Below the pieces are notes generated by a model. The model did not search any database. It had not been told where the DNA came from and was given only the letters and a program-made list of their open reading frames with translations. Both the position numbers and the translations under genes were made by a program. A stretch of 64,000 nucleotides of DNA from Sphaerotilus hippei (GTDB taxonomy: Bacteria; Pseudomonadota; Gammaproteobacteria; Burkholderiales; Burkholderiaceae_C): positions 162,071 through 226,070 of the forward strand of contig NZ_QJJS01000006.1 of assembly GCF_003201595.1 (NCBI RefSeq). Reading direction: 5' to 3'. Shown piece by piece: positions 44,398 through 53,286 of this stretch (its first letter is position 1; each line of letters opens with the position of its first letter).

Positions 44398-45705
44398 ATG
44401 AAAGTCGTCGTTCTGGGGGCAGGCATCATCGGGGTCAGCACGGCCTGGCATCTGCTGGAGCAGGGCCACGAGGTGGTCGTGGTCGACCGCCAGCCGGAGG
44501 CCGCGATGGAGACGAGTTTCGCCAACGGGGCGCAGATCTCGGTGAGCTTCTGCGAGCCGTGGGCCAACGCCGGCGCCCCGCTGAAAGTGGCCAAGTGGCT
44601 GCTGCGCGACGATTCGCCGCTGCTGTTCCGTCCGCGTCTGGACCCGCACCAATGGCGCTGGGGTCTGGCCTTCCTGGGCCAGTGCACCCACGACGCGTTC
44701 GAGCGCAACGTGCGCCAGCTGGTCGCGCTCGGGCGCTACAGCCACGACACGCTCAAGGAGATCGTCGCCTCCACCGGCATCGAGTACCAGCGCCTGGAGC
44801 GCGGCATCCTGCATTTCTTCTCGTCGCAGGCCGATCTGGATGCCGGTGCCGCCGGCGCCCAGGTGATGCGCCGTCACGGCGTCGACCGCCGGGTGCTCGA
44901 TCGCCAGCAGGTGCTGGCGATCGAGCCGGCGCTGGCCTCCTACGGCCCGAGCCTCGCCGGCGGGACCTACACCCCGTCGGATGAGTCCGGTGACGCCCGG
45001 GTGTTCACGCAGCGGCTGGCCGAGCGCTGTGCCGGGCGTGGTGCGCAGTTTCTCCATGAACACCAGGTGCTCGGCCTCGACCTGGAGGGCGGCGCCTTCC
45101 GTTCGGTCCGTGTGGTGCGCGCGGGCGAGGTGCAGCCGACCCGGGTGCATGCCGACGCGGTCGTGGTCGCGATGGGGTCCTATTCGGCGCCGATGCTGCG
45201 CACCGTGGGCGTGTCCCTCAACATCTACCCGGCCAAGGGTTATTCGGCCACGTTCAAGCTGCGGGACCCGGCCCGCGCCAGCGTGGTCAGCCTGCTCGAC
45301 GATTCACGCAAGATCGCGATCTCGCGGCTGGGCGACCAGATCCGCGTGGCCGGCACGGCCGAGCTGGCCGGCTACGACACCGACCTGGACGGCCCGACCG
45401 CCCGGGTGCGCTGCGAGTCGCTGCGCCGCCGCTACGAGGAGCTGTTCCCGGGCGTGGCCGACACGACCGAGCCGAACTACTGGACCGGCCTGCGCCCCAG
45501 CACGCCCGACAACATCCCCTGCATGGGCCGCACCGCGGTGCCGGGCGTGTGGGTCAACGCCGGGCATGGCACCCTGGGCTGGACCCACGGCGCCGGTTCG
45601 GGCCGCGCGCTGGCCGATCTGATCAGCGGACGCCGGCCCGAGCTGGACTTCAACTTCCTGGCCTCGCCTGCCGGGGTCGGGCGTGCCCGGGTCGCGACGG
45701 CCTGA
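44398..45705 (+). CDS. dadA: D-amino-acid dehydrogenase small subunit-like (DadA)
   Basis: This 435-residue FAD enzyme starts with the dinucleotide motif VVVLGAGIIGVSTAWHLLEQGHEVVVVDRQ (Gly7-x-Gly9-x-x-Gly12). It also has ETSFANGAQISVSFCEPWANAG, KGYSATFKL and the C-terminal NYWTGLRPSTPDNIPCMGRTAV with NAGHGTLGWTHGAGSG. DadA oxidises D-alanine and other D-amino acids to oxo acids at the inner membrane. ATG 44398 has AGCAGGATC upstream. It is divergent from argP. Confidence 0.92.
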   Translation: MKVVVLGAGIIGVSTAWHLLEQGHEVVVVDRQPEAAMETSFANGAQISVSFCEPWANAGAPLKVAKWLLRDDSPLLFRPRLDPHQWRWGLAFLGQCTHDAFERNVRQLVALGRYSHDTLKEIVASTGIEYQRLERGILHFFSSQADLDAGAAGAQVMRRHGVDRRVLDRQQVLAIEPALASYGPSLAGGTYTPSDESGDARVFTQRLAERCAGRGAQFLHEHQVLGLDLEGGAFRSVRVVRAGEVQPTRVHADAVVVAMGSYSAPMLRTVGVSLNIYPAKGYSATFKLRDPARASVVSLLDDSRKIAISRLGDQIRVAGTAELAGYDTDLDGPTARVRCESLRRRYEELFPGVADTTEPNYWTGLRPSTPDNIPCMGRTAVPGVWVNAGHGTLGWTHGAGSGRALADLISGRRPELDFNFLASPAGVGRARVATA

Positions 45706-45974
45706 CCTGGAGCCAAGCGAGAGCTGACGCGGAAGATCCGGATTGTGTGCGCTTGCTGACGTGGCTTCCACCGTCGAGGGGATACGAGGGGGGAGGGCTT
45801 CCCCCTACAGTCGATGCATCGGCTGTCACACGGTCAGAGAGCGAACACGAACGCCAGCCGACAACGATCTGCGCCTACCAACAACATCATGCAGACGTGT
45901 CGGCGGATGTCGGTTCCGTCGATGTTCAACACCATGAACGTCATCGGCCCACCCTTGCGGTGGGCCTTTTTTTT
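45706..45974 (+). other. untranslated stretch ending in a strong terminator (possible sRNA or long 3' UTR)
   Basis: From the dadA stop to 45974 no convincing ORF is seen; the short frames here have no ribosome-binding site or recognisable product and run through the terminator. A near-perfect dyad (45807-45826, ACAG-TCGATGCATCG-GCTGT) lies in the middle. The end is a clean Rho-independent terminator about 240 nt after dadA, which is far for a simple 3' UTR. An independent small RNA or a processed 3' UTR RNA is possible. Confidence 0.4.
45946..45974 (+). terminator. intrinsic terminator
   Basis: GGCCCACC (45946-45953), loop CTTGC, GGTGGGCC (45959-45966), then eight T. It acts on the plus strand and lies 17 nt beyond the end of the minus-strand LysR gene, for which it offers no T-tract. 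Confidence 0.88.
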
Positions 45975-45991
45975 GGCCGGGCGGCTCCAGC

Positions 45992-46948
45992 TCAGGCCCT
46001 GAAGCCGTCCGCGAGGCTGTCGCGCAGGTGGTTCACCAGTGCCCGGACCGCGCCGGGCACCTGCGGGCTGTAGGGCCGGATCGCGTAGAGGTGCTCCCCG
46101 AAGGCGCCCACCGGGCTCCACTGCGGCAGCACCCGCTGCAGCCGGCCCGACTTCAGGGCCTGCTGCGCGCTGAAGTCCGGCAGCATGGCGATGCCGAGAT
46201 CGGCCTCGGCCGCCTCCCGCAGCGCCTCGCTGTTGTTGGCGCCGAACGGGCCGGTGATCGCGACGCTGACCTGGCCCTGGTCCTGCGTCAGCGAGGCGGC
46301 TTCGTCGTCGTTCATCGCGACGAAGCGCCAGACCGGCGTGGCGCCGGGGCGCGGGTAGTGCAGGCACTGGTGCTGGCTCAGCTCCCGGGGATGCGCGGGC
46401 TGGCCGGCGCGTTCCAGGTAGGCGCCGGAGGCCACCAGCACCGACTGCGTGCGCGCCAGCGTCCAGGCCACGTGGGTGTCGGGCGGGCGGGCGCAGTGGC
46501 GGATCGCCAGGTCGAAGCCCTCCTGGGCCATCGACACGATGTGGTCCGACAGCTGCAGCTCGACCCGCACCTGGGGATGGGCGCGCAGGAAGGCCGGCAG
46601 CCGCGAGACGATCTGCTGGCGGCCGAGCGCCACCGGGGCGGTCACCCGCAGCAGGCCGCTCGGGGTGCTGGCCAGGTCCTTGACCCCCTCGAATCCCCGC
46701 TCGATCTGCTCGAACGCGCCCCGGGTCGCCGCGACCAGCTGCTCGCCGGCCTCGGTCAGCCGCACGCTGCGGGTGGTGCGCCGGACCAGCGGCACGCCGG
46801 CGGCCTGCTCCAGCTCGGTGATGCGCTGGCTCATGGCGGCCTTGCTGACACCCAGCCGCTGCGCGGCGGCGGTGTAGCTGCCCAGGTCGCCCAGCACCGT
46901 CAGCCAGTGCACATGGGCCCACAGGGCCTCGATGCGGCGCACCTCCAT
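45992..46948 (-). CDS. LysR-family transcriptional regulator
   Basis: This 318-residue regulator has an N-terminal winged helix (WLTVLGDLGSYTAAAQRLGVSKAAMSQRITELEQAAGVPLVRRTTRSVRLTEAG) and a LysR substrate domain (LLRVTAPVALGRQQIVSRLPAFLRAHPQVRVELQLSD), the type in CrgA-like repressors. The effector is unknown. Its ATG lies 1 nt after the Glk-HexR stop, so it is probably the third gene of a LacI-glk/hexR-LysR operon, suggesting a link to sugar use. Confidence 0.88.
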   Translation of the reverse strand: MEVRRIEALWAHVHWLTVLGDLGSYTAAAQRLGVSKAAMSQRITELEQAAGVPLVRRTTRSVRLTEAGEQLVAATRGAFEQIERGFEGVKDLASTPSGLLRVTAPVALGRQQIVSRLPAFLRAHPQVRVELQLSDHIVSMAQEGFDLAIRHCARPPDTHVAWTLARTQSVLVASGAYLERAGQPAHPRELSQHQCLHYPRPGATPVWRFVAMNDDEAASLTQDQGQVSVAITGPFGANNSEALREAAEADLGIAMLPDFSAQQALKSGRLQRVLPQWSPVGAFGEHLYAIRPYSPQVPGAVRALVNHLRDSLADGFRA

Positions 46949-46949
46949 G

Positions 46950-48821
46950 TCAGTGCTCCTTGCCGTTGGGGGTGAAGCGGCTGTGCGAGCTCAGGGTCAC
47001 GAAACGCTGGTCGTTCTGGTGCGCCAGGGCACTGCCGATCGCGTCCCGGCGCTGCAGCGCCAGGTCGCTGACCAGCGCGTCGATCATCACCGTCTGGGCC
47101 AGCCGCGACAGCATCGGCACCAGCGCGTGCACGTCGTCGGGGTGATCGACCGGCAGCACGATGTCGGCCAGCCGGGCCAGCTCGCTGCGCTGAGGGCACA
47201 TCGTGATCACCGTCGTGCCGGCCCGGCGGGCCCGCGCCACCGCCTCGTTGACCGACTCCAGGGCGCCGGAGTTCGACAGCACCAGCAGCACGTCGCCAGT
47301 GCCCAGGTAGATCGAGGTCAGGTTCTGCAGCTGTGCATCGGTGCGTGCCAGCGCCGCCAGGCCGAGGCGGCCGAGCTTGTTCTGCGCGTCCTCGGCGGTC
47401 AGCGCAGAGCTGCCGGTGCCGTAGATCTCGATGCGCCGCGCGCCGGCCAGCGCCGCGGTCGCCCGTTCGAAGGCGGCCGGATGCAGGCGATCGCGCAGGG
47501 CGATCAGCGCGGAGATCGAGTTGTCGAAGATCTTGCCGATGCGTTCGGCGGTCGGGTCCTCGTGCTGCACCTCCCGGTGGGCCACCTTGGTCGTGCCCGA
47601 CAGGCCCGAGCCCAGGCGCAGTTTGAAGTCGGCCAGGCCCTTGAAGCCCATCGAGCGGCAGAAGCGCATCACGGTGGGCGTGCTGACGCCGCAGCGCTCG
47701 GCGATGCGGGCGATCGAGTCGCTCATCCACGCCCGCGGTGCCGACAGCAGGTCCTGCGCGACCGTGCGCTCCGAGGTGGAGAGCCGGTCCATCGCGGCGC
47801 GGATCTCGACCAGCAGCGGGCCGGCGCCGTGGTCGGCGGTGAGGTGGTCGTCGAGCATCGCCGACGCACCACGCAGCGCCGAGCGGGGCGCGACCGCCAC
47901 CCAGGTGGGCACCCGCTCCAGCCAGCTGCGGAAGCGCCCCTTGCTCTCGAATCGCTGGCGGAAGGCCGAGCGCGCCAGGAAGGGCAGCATCTGCGGCACG
48001 ATGCCCCCGCCGATGTAGACCCCGCCGGTGCTGCCCAGCGTCAGCGCCAGGTTGCCGGCCACGGTGCCCAGCATGGCGCAGAACATCTCCAGCGCCCTCA
48101 GGGCGACCGGGTCGGCGGGGGTGGCCTGCGCCCGCGCGGAGATCTCGGGGGCGCTGAGCCGCGGCGGCGGCAGGCCGCTGCGGCTGGCCAGCAGTTCGTG
48201 GGTCAGCTCGAGGCCGGAGGCCGAGATCAGCCGCTCGCCCGAGGCGTGGCCGAAGCGCTGCGTCGCCAGCGCGACCAGTTCGGCCTCGTCGGCGTCCTGG
48301 GGCGGGTAGCTGACGTGACCCCCTTCGGTGATCAGCGCCACGTTGCGGTCCTGGAACGGCACCAGCGCCGACACGCCCAGGCCGCTGCCGGGGCCGATCA
48401 CGCCGATCACGCCGCCGGGCGCGGCCTCGCCGCCGCCGATGCGCACCCGTTCCTGCGGCTCCAGCCGGGTCAGGCCCATGGCCAGCGCGGTGTAGTCGTT
48501 CACCGCCAGCAGCGTCTGCAGGTCCAGGTGCCGGCGCATCGCTTCGACCGAAAACGCCCAGGGGTGGTTGGTGAGCTTGATGTGGTCGCCGGTGATCGGA
48601 TTGGGCAGCGACAGCGCCGCATGCCGGATCACCGGGTGGCCGGCGGTGGCCAGGAAAGCCTGGAGGGCGTGCTCCAGGCTGTCGTGCTCCGCGCAGGGCA
48701 GCACGGCGCTGACGCTGAACTGGTCCGGCGCGATCTCCAGGGCCAGGCGGATGTTGGTGGCGCCCACGTCGGCCAGCAGGCGCGGGCCGTCGGCGTAGGG
48801 CACGGCGGAGACGGTGTTCAT
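46950..48821 (-). CDS. glk: bifunctional glucokinase / RpiR (HexR)-family regulator
   Basis: This 623-residue fusion has a Glk domain at about residues 1-335 (LLADVGATNIRLAL phosphate-binding, VNDYTALAMGL, GVIGPGSGLGVSALV, TEGGHVSYPP, GGVYIGGGIVPQ). An RpiR-type helix-turn-helix follows at about 345-420 (LSTSERTVAQDLL, IAERCGVSTPTVMRFCRSMGFKGLADFKLRL), and then a SIS sugar-phosphate domain at about 455-600 (RRIEIYGTGSSALTAEDAQNKL, VLLVLSNSGALESVNEAV). The kinase makes glucose 6-phosphate; HexR-type regulators sense KDPG of the Entner-Doudoroff pathway. The fusion is known from Burkholderia-like genomes. Its ATG overlaps the LacI stop (ATGA). Confidence 0.93.
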   Translation of the reverse strand: MNTVSAVPYADGPRLLADVGATNIRLALEIAPDQFSVSAVLPCAEHDSLEHALQAFLATAGHPVIRHAALSLPNPITGDHIKLTNHPWAFSVEAMRRHLDLQTLLAVNDYTALAMGLTRLEPQERVRIGGGEAAPGGVIGVIGPGSGLGVSALVPFQDRNVALITEGGHVSYPPQDADEAELVALATQRFGHASGERLISASGLELTHELLASRSGLPPPRLSAPEISARAQATPADPVALRALEMFCAMLGTVAGNLALTLGSTGGVYIGGGIVPQMLPFLARSAFRQRFESKGRFRSWLERVPTWVAVAPRSALRGASAMLDDHLTADHGAGPLLVEIRAAMDRLSTSERTVAQDLLSAPRAWMSDSIARIAERCGVSTPTVMRFCRSMGFKGLADFKLRLGSGLSGTTKVAHREVQHEDPTAERIGKIFDNSISALIALRDRLHPAAFERATAALAGARRIEIYGTGSSALTAEDAQNKLGRLGLAALARTDAQLQNLTSIYLGTGDVLLVLSNSGALESVNEAVARARRAGTTVITMCPQRSELARLADIVLPVDHPDDVHALVPMLSRLAQTVMIDALVSDLALQRRDAIGSALAHQNDQRFVTLSSHSRFTPNGKEH

Positions 48822-49861
48822 GGGGTGCGGGCGGGTGGGGAGACGGAGGCGCGGCGCACCAGCGGGCAGGCCAGCCGGGTGCATCCGGGGGGCAGCGTGG
48901 TGGCGCCCAGCAGCGCCGAGGCGCCCTGGTAGCCGAGCTCGTGGTGCGGCAGCTGCATCGTGGTCAGCGCCGGGTGCAGGTGGGCGGCGATGACTTCCTG
49001 ATTGTCGTAGCCGATGAGCGACAGGTCCTCGGGCATCCTCAGCCCCAGCGACCGGGCCGCGGCCTGGGCGCCCATCGCGGCGCGGTCGTTCAGGCAGAAG
49101 AGGGCGGTCGGCCGGTCCGGCCGGTCCAGCAGCTGGCGGGCGGCCTGTTCTCCGGCCTCCTGGTCCCCGGGCCGATGCACGATCCGGTCCGGGGCTTGTG
49201 CCAGGCCGGCATCGGCCATCGCCTCGAGGTGGCCCTGCAGCCGCAGCGTGGCGGCCGGGCCGGGGTGCAGCGTGTCGACGATGCCGATGCGGGTGTGGCC
49301 GTGTTCCAGCAGGTGGGTGGTGGCCAGGCGCCCGCCGGCCTGCTCGTCGGGCACGACCGAGCGCACGAGGGCATCGTCGCTGATGCAGTTCACCAGCACC
49401 ACGGCCTGCCCGCGCAGGGCCGGCGGGATCGTGATGCGGCGGTGGAACATCGTGGCGATCAGGAAGGTGTCGACCTGGTGCTGCAGCAGGCTGTCGATCG
49501 CCTCCTGCTCGAGATCGTCCCGGTGGCTGGTGCTGACCAGCGCCAGGATGCGGCGGTGCTGCCAGGCGGCGTCCTGGGCGCCACGCACGATCAGCCCGGC
49601 GAACGGCGTGGTCGCCACCTCGTCGGAGATCAGGCCGACCAGCGTCGACGTGCCCTGGCGCAGCGCCCGGGCCATCGCGTTGGGCCGGTAGCCCAGCGCC
49701 TGGGCGGCCTCCAGCACCCGCTGCCGGGTGGGCTCGGCGATGCTGGTGTCGGGCCGCCCGCTCAGCACGAAGGACACCGTGGTCTGCGAGACCTGGGCGG
49801 CCTCGGCCACGTCCTGCATCGTGATGCGGGCGGGGGGGCGGGTCGAGCGGTGGCGCGTCAC
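48818..49861 (-). CDS. LacI-family transcriptional regulator
   Basis: This 347-residue repressor has the LacI helix-turn-helix and hinge (ITMQDVAEAAQVSQTTVSFVLSGRPDTSIAEPTRQRVLEAAQALGYRPNAMARALRQGTSTLVGLISDE) and a periplasmic-binding-protein-like effector domain. It is divergent from the alpha-glucoside transport operon, like aglR of rhizobia, so it probably senses the transported sugar. The start is GTG 49861, or ATG 49819 which would trim 14 residues; neither has a strong ribosome-binding site. It is the first of three regulator genes in one operon. Confidence 0.9.
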   Translation of the reverse strand: MTRHRSTRPPARITMQDVAEAAQVSQTTVSFVLSGRPDTSIAEPTRQRVLEAAQALGYRPNAMARALRQGTSTLVGLISDEVATTPFAGLIVRGAQDAAWQHRRILALVSTSHRDDLEQEAIDSLLQHQVDTFLIATMFHRRITIPPALRGQAVVLVNCISDDALVRSVVPDEQAGGRLATTHLLEHGHTRIGIVDTLHPGPAATLRLQGHLEAMADAGLAQAPDRIVHRPGDQEAGEQAARQLLDRPDRPTALFCLNDRAAMGAQAAARSLGLRMPEDLSLIGYDNQEVIAAHLHPALTTMQLPHHELGYQGASALLGATTLPPGCTRLACPLVRRASVSPPARTP

Positions 49862-49959
49862 GGGGCGGGTTCGATGGGGCGGGCGATGGGCGGGATTGTC
49901 ACGTGCCGGCCCCCGCAGGGCCGGCCTCGTGGACCGGATCGAGGATCGATCCGAGACAA

Positions 49960-49974
49960 TGTATTGAAGTTACA
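49960..49974. promoter_or_regulatory. HexR-like operator (LacI-gene side)
   Basis: TGTATTGAAGTTACA, within a wider CAATGTA-N7-TACATTG inverted repeat (49957-49977). It resembles the HexR consensus as I remember it for gammaproteobacteria (TGTAAT-type palindrome of 15 bp) with three mismatches. It lies about 100 nt upstream of the LacI start. Confidence 0.45.
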
Positions 49975-50155
49975 TTGATTTCCGTACTGAGTGGAGAAGA
50001 GGTGAGGAGAATCCGGATCCGATCGATGAGACCGATGTCGGGATCATTGGCCAATGTAATTCGATTTAGTTCGGTTGAAATCCGGGTTCTCACTCGTCGA
50101 TGCATTGGAATGGAGCGTCGATGGGTGACTAGGGTTTACGCCATGTTCGTTCGAA

Positions 50156-50170
50156 TGTAAGGTAATTACA
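50156..50170. promoter_or_regulatory. HexR-like operator (ABC-operon side)
   Basis: TGTAAGGTAATTACA, inside the perfect GAATGTAA-N5-TTACATTC inverted repeat (50153-50173). It matches the remembered HexR consensus closely and lies 63 nt upstream of the binding-protein ATG, where it would overlap a promoter. Confidence 0.55.
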
Positions 50171-50232
50171 TTCACGTTGGTGGTGGCGACCAGCAGATGT
50201 CACCCGGGCCGAAACACTAGGAGACTGACAAC

Positions 50233-51498
50233 ATGTTCCATTTCAAGCGTCTTGCACTGGGTCTGGCGATGGCCTTCGGCGCACTCTCCGGGGCCCAGGC
50301 GGCCACGGTGACCATTTCCTGCGGCTCCGTCGGCCAGGACTTCGAGTTCTGCAAGAAGCACACGGAAGAGTGGTCGAAGAAGACCGGCCACACGGTCAAG
50401 CTGTTCACCATCCCGAACTCGACCACCGACATCCTGGCGCTGTTCCGCCAGATGTTCGCCGCCCAGTCGTCCGACCTGGACGTGCTCAACGTCGACGTGG
50501 TCTGGCCCGGCGTGATCAAGGATCACCTGGTCGACCTGAAGAAGTACAGCAAGGGCGTCGAGAAGGAGCACTTCCCGGCGATCGTGGCCAACAACACCGC
50601 CGACGGCAAGCTGCTGGCGATGCCCTGGTTCACCGACGCGGGCCTGCTGTTCTACCGCAAGGACTTGGTCGAGAAGTACGGCCAGAAGGCGCCGGCCACC
50701 TGGGAGGAGCTGGCCACGGTGGCCAGGAAGATCCAGGACGGCGAGCGTGCCGCCGGGGCGGCCGACTTCCAGGGCTTCGTCTTCCAGGCCAAGGCCTATG
50801 AAGGCCTGACCTGCGATGCGGTCGAGTGGCTGAGCAGCTTCGGCGGGGGCAACATCGTCGACGCGTCGGGCAAGGTCACCGTCAACAACCCGAACGCGGT
50901 CGCCGCGCTGAAGACCGCCCATTCGTGGATCGGCACCATCGCCCCGACCGGCGTGCTGAACTACGCCGAGGAGGACGCCCGTGGCGTGTTCCAGAACGGC
51001 AAGGCCGCCTTCATGCGCAACTGGCCGTACGCCTGGTCGCTGGGCAACGGCGCGGACAGCACCATCAAGGGCAAGATCGGCGTGCTGCCGCTGCCCAAGG
51101 GCGGCGCCAACGGCAAGAACGCCGCGACGCTGGGCGGCTGGCAGCTGGCCGTCTCCAAGTACTCGAAGAACCCGGATGCCGCCGCCGACCTGGTCATGTA
51201 CATGACCAGCAAGGAAGTGCAGAAGGAGCGTGCGGTCAAGGGCTCCTACAACCCGACGATCAATGCGCTCTACCAGGACAAGGACGTGCTGGCCGCCAAC
51301 CCCTTCTTCGGCAGCCTCTACGACGTGTTCACCAGCGCGGTGCCGCGCCCGGCCACGGTCACCGGCCTGAAGTACCCCGAGGTCTCCAGCGCGTTCTGGA
51401 ACGCCACGCACGACGTGCTGTCGGGCAAGGCGAGCGCCGAGGACAGCCTGAAGAAGCTCGAGGGCCGACTCAACCAGATCAAGCGCAACAAGTGGTGA
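50233..51498 (+). CDS. alpha-glucoside (trehalose/maltose-type) ABC transporter binding protein
   Basis: This 421-residue periplasmic protein has a signal peptide (LALGLAMAFGALSGAQA, cleavage near residue 23) and a cluster B sugar-binding fold starting VTISCGSVGQDFEFCKKHTEEWSKKTGH, with the family segment AQSSDLDVLNVDVVWPG. It resembles ThuE of rhizobia, which binds trehalose, maltose and sucrose. The gene order binding protein-permease-permease-alpha-glucosidase-ATPase equals aglEFGAK of Sinorhizobium, so an alpha-glucoside substrate is likely. It is the first gene of the operon, with a strong ribosome-binding site. Confidence 0.9.
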   Translation: MFHFKRLALGLAMAFGALSGAQAATVTISCGSVGQDFEFCKKHTEEWSKKTGHTVKLFTIPNSTTDILALFRQMFAAQSSDLDVLNVDVVWPGVIKDHLVDLKKYSKGVEKEHFPAIVANNTADGKLLAMPWFTDAGLLFYRKDLVEKYGQKAPATWEELATVARKIQDGERAAGAADFQGFVFQAKAYEGLTCDAVEWLSSFGGGNIVDASGKVTVNNPNAVAALKTAHSWIGTIAPTGVLNYAEEDARGVFQNGKAAFMRNWPYAWSLGNGADSTIKGKIGVLPLPKGGANGKNAATLGGWQLAVSKYSKNPDAAADLVMYMTSKEVQKERAVKGSYNPTINALYQDKDVLAANPFFGSLYDVFTSAVPRPATVTGLKYPEVSSAFWNATHDVLSGKASAEDSLKKLEGRLNQIKRNKW

Positions 51499-51517
51499 GT
51501 CCGGGAGGGCCCCGTCC

Positions 51518-52425
51518 ATGAACTCCAGAACCCGCACCGCCTGGCTGTTTCTCGCGCCCATGCTGGTCACGCTGCTGCTGGTCGCAGCGTGGCCGCTCGG
51601 ACGCACGATCTGGTTCAGCTTCACCGACGCCAACATCAACGACATGTCGGCGGCTCGTTTTGTCGGCTGGGAGAACTACTTCGGCGAGTTCGGGCTGTTC
51701 GCCAACCCGAACCACAGTGACGGGTTCTGGAACAGCGACTGGGGCCTCTCCATCATCAACACGCTGAAGTTCTCGGTCGTGTCGGTGACGCTGGAGACGC
51801 TGTTCGGCCTGGGGGTGGCGATGCTGCTGAACCAGGAGTTCAGGGGCCGCGCCTTCGTGCGGGCGGCCGTGCTGGTGCCCTGGGCCATCCCGACCATCGT
51901 GTCGGCCAAGATGTGGGGCTGGATGCTGCACGACCAGTTCGGCGTCATCAACGACCTGATGCTCGCGGCCGGGCTGATCGACCACAAGATCGCCTGGACC
52001 GCCGAGTCGCAGTACGCGCTGTGGACCGTGGTGGCGGTCGACGTCTGGAAGACCACGCCCTTCATGGCGCTGCTGATCCTGGCCGCGCTGCAGACCCTGC
52101 CGCGTGACTGCTACGAGGCCGCCCGCGTCGACGGCGTGCATCCGCTGCGCCTGTTCCTGAAGGTCACGCTGCCGCTGATCCGTCCGGCGCTGATGGTGGC
52201 GGTGATCTTCCGGCTGCTCGATGCGCTGCGGGTCTTCGACCTGATCTACGTGCTCACCTCGAACAACAACTCCACGATCAGCATGTCGGGCTTCGTGCGC
52301 CGCGAGATGATGGACAACGGCTACATGGGCTTCGGCTCGGCGGCATCGACCGCGCTGTTCCTCATCATCGGCCTGGCGACGGTCGTCTACATGCGTCTGG
52401 GTCGCATGAAACTGTCGGAGGACGC

Positions 52426-52429
<4 letters not shown>
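51518..52429 (+). CDS. sugar ABC transporter permease (MalF/ThuF-like)
   Basis: This 303-residue protein has six transmembrane segments, the first at about residues 9-30 (AWLFLAPMLVTLLLVAAWPL), and the cytoplasmic EAA loop (YEAARVDGVHPLRLFLKVTLPLIRP) that docks to the ATPase. It lacks the long periplasmic loop of E. coli MalF, as usual for ThuF/AglF-type proteins. It starts 19 nt after the binding protein, and its stop overlaps the next ATG (ATGA). Confidence 0.92.
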
Positions 52430-53265
<836 letters not shown>

Positions 53266-53286
53266 ACCTCCTTTCCTGCGAGACCC

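Larger units (their letters stand above)
49862..50232. promoter_or_regulatory. AT-rich divergent promoter region between LacI gene and sugar ABC operon
   Basis: These 371 nt contain no gene and are clearly more AT-rich than the surroundings. The motif AATGTAA/TTACATT occurs several times (49957-49977, 50052-50059, 50153-50173), twice as palindromes listed separately. GGATCGATCC (49943-49952) is a further short palindrome. A TTTACG (50135-50140) could be a -35 box for the plus-strand operon with a -10 inside the right palindrome. A good AGGAG ribosome-binding site (50219-50223) precedes ATG 50233. Confidence 0.6.

Noticed and set aside
45814..46002. 62-codon ORF downstream of dadA
   Set aside because: It reads through the strong terminator into the convergent LysR gene and has no ribosome-binding site.
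49943..49952. GGATCGATCC palindrome as a LacI operator
   Set aside because: A 10-bp GC-balanced palindrome of this kind is common by chance in such DNA and has no partner site at typical LacI spacing; left as a mention only.
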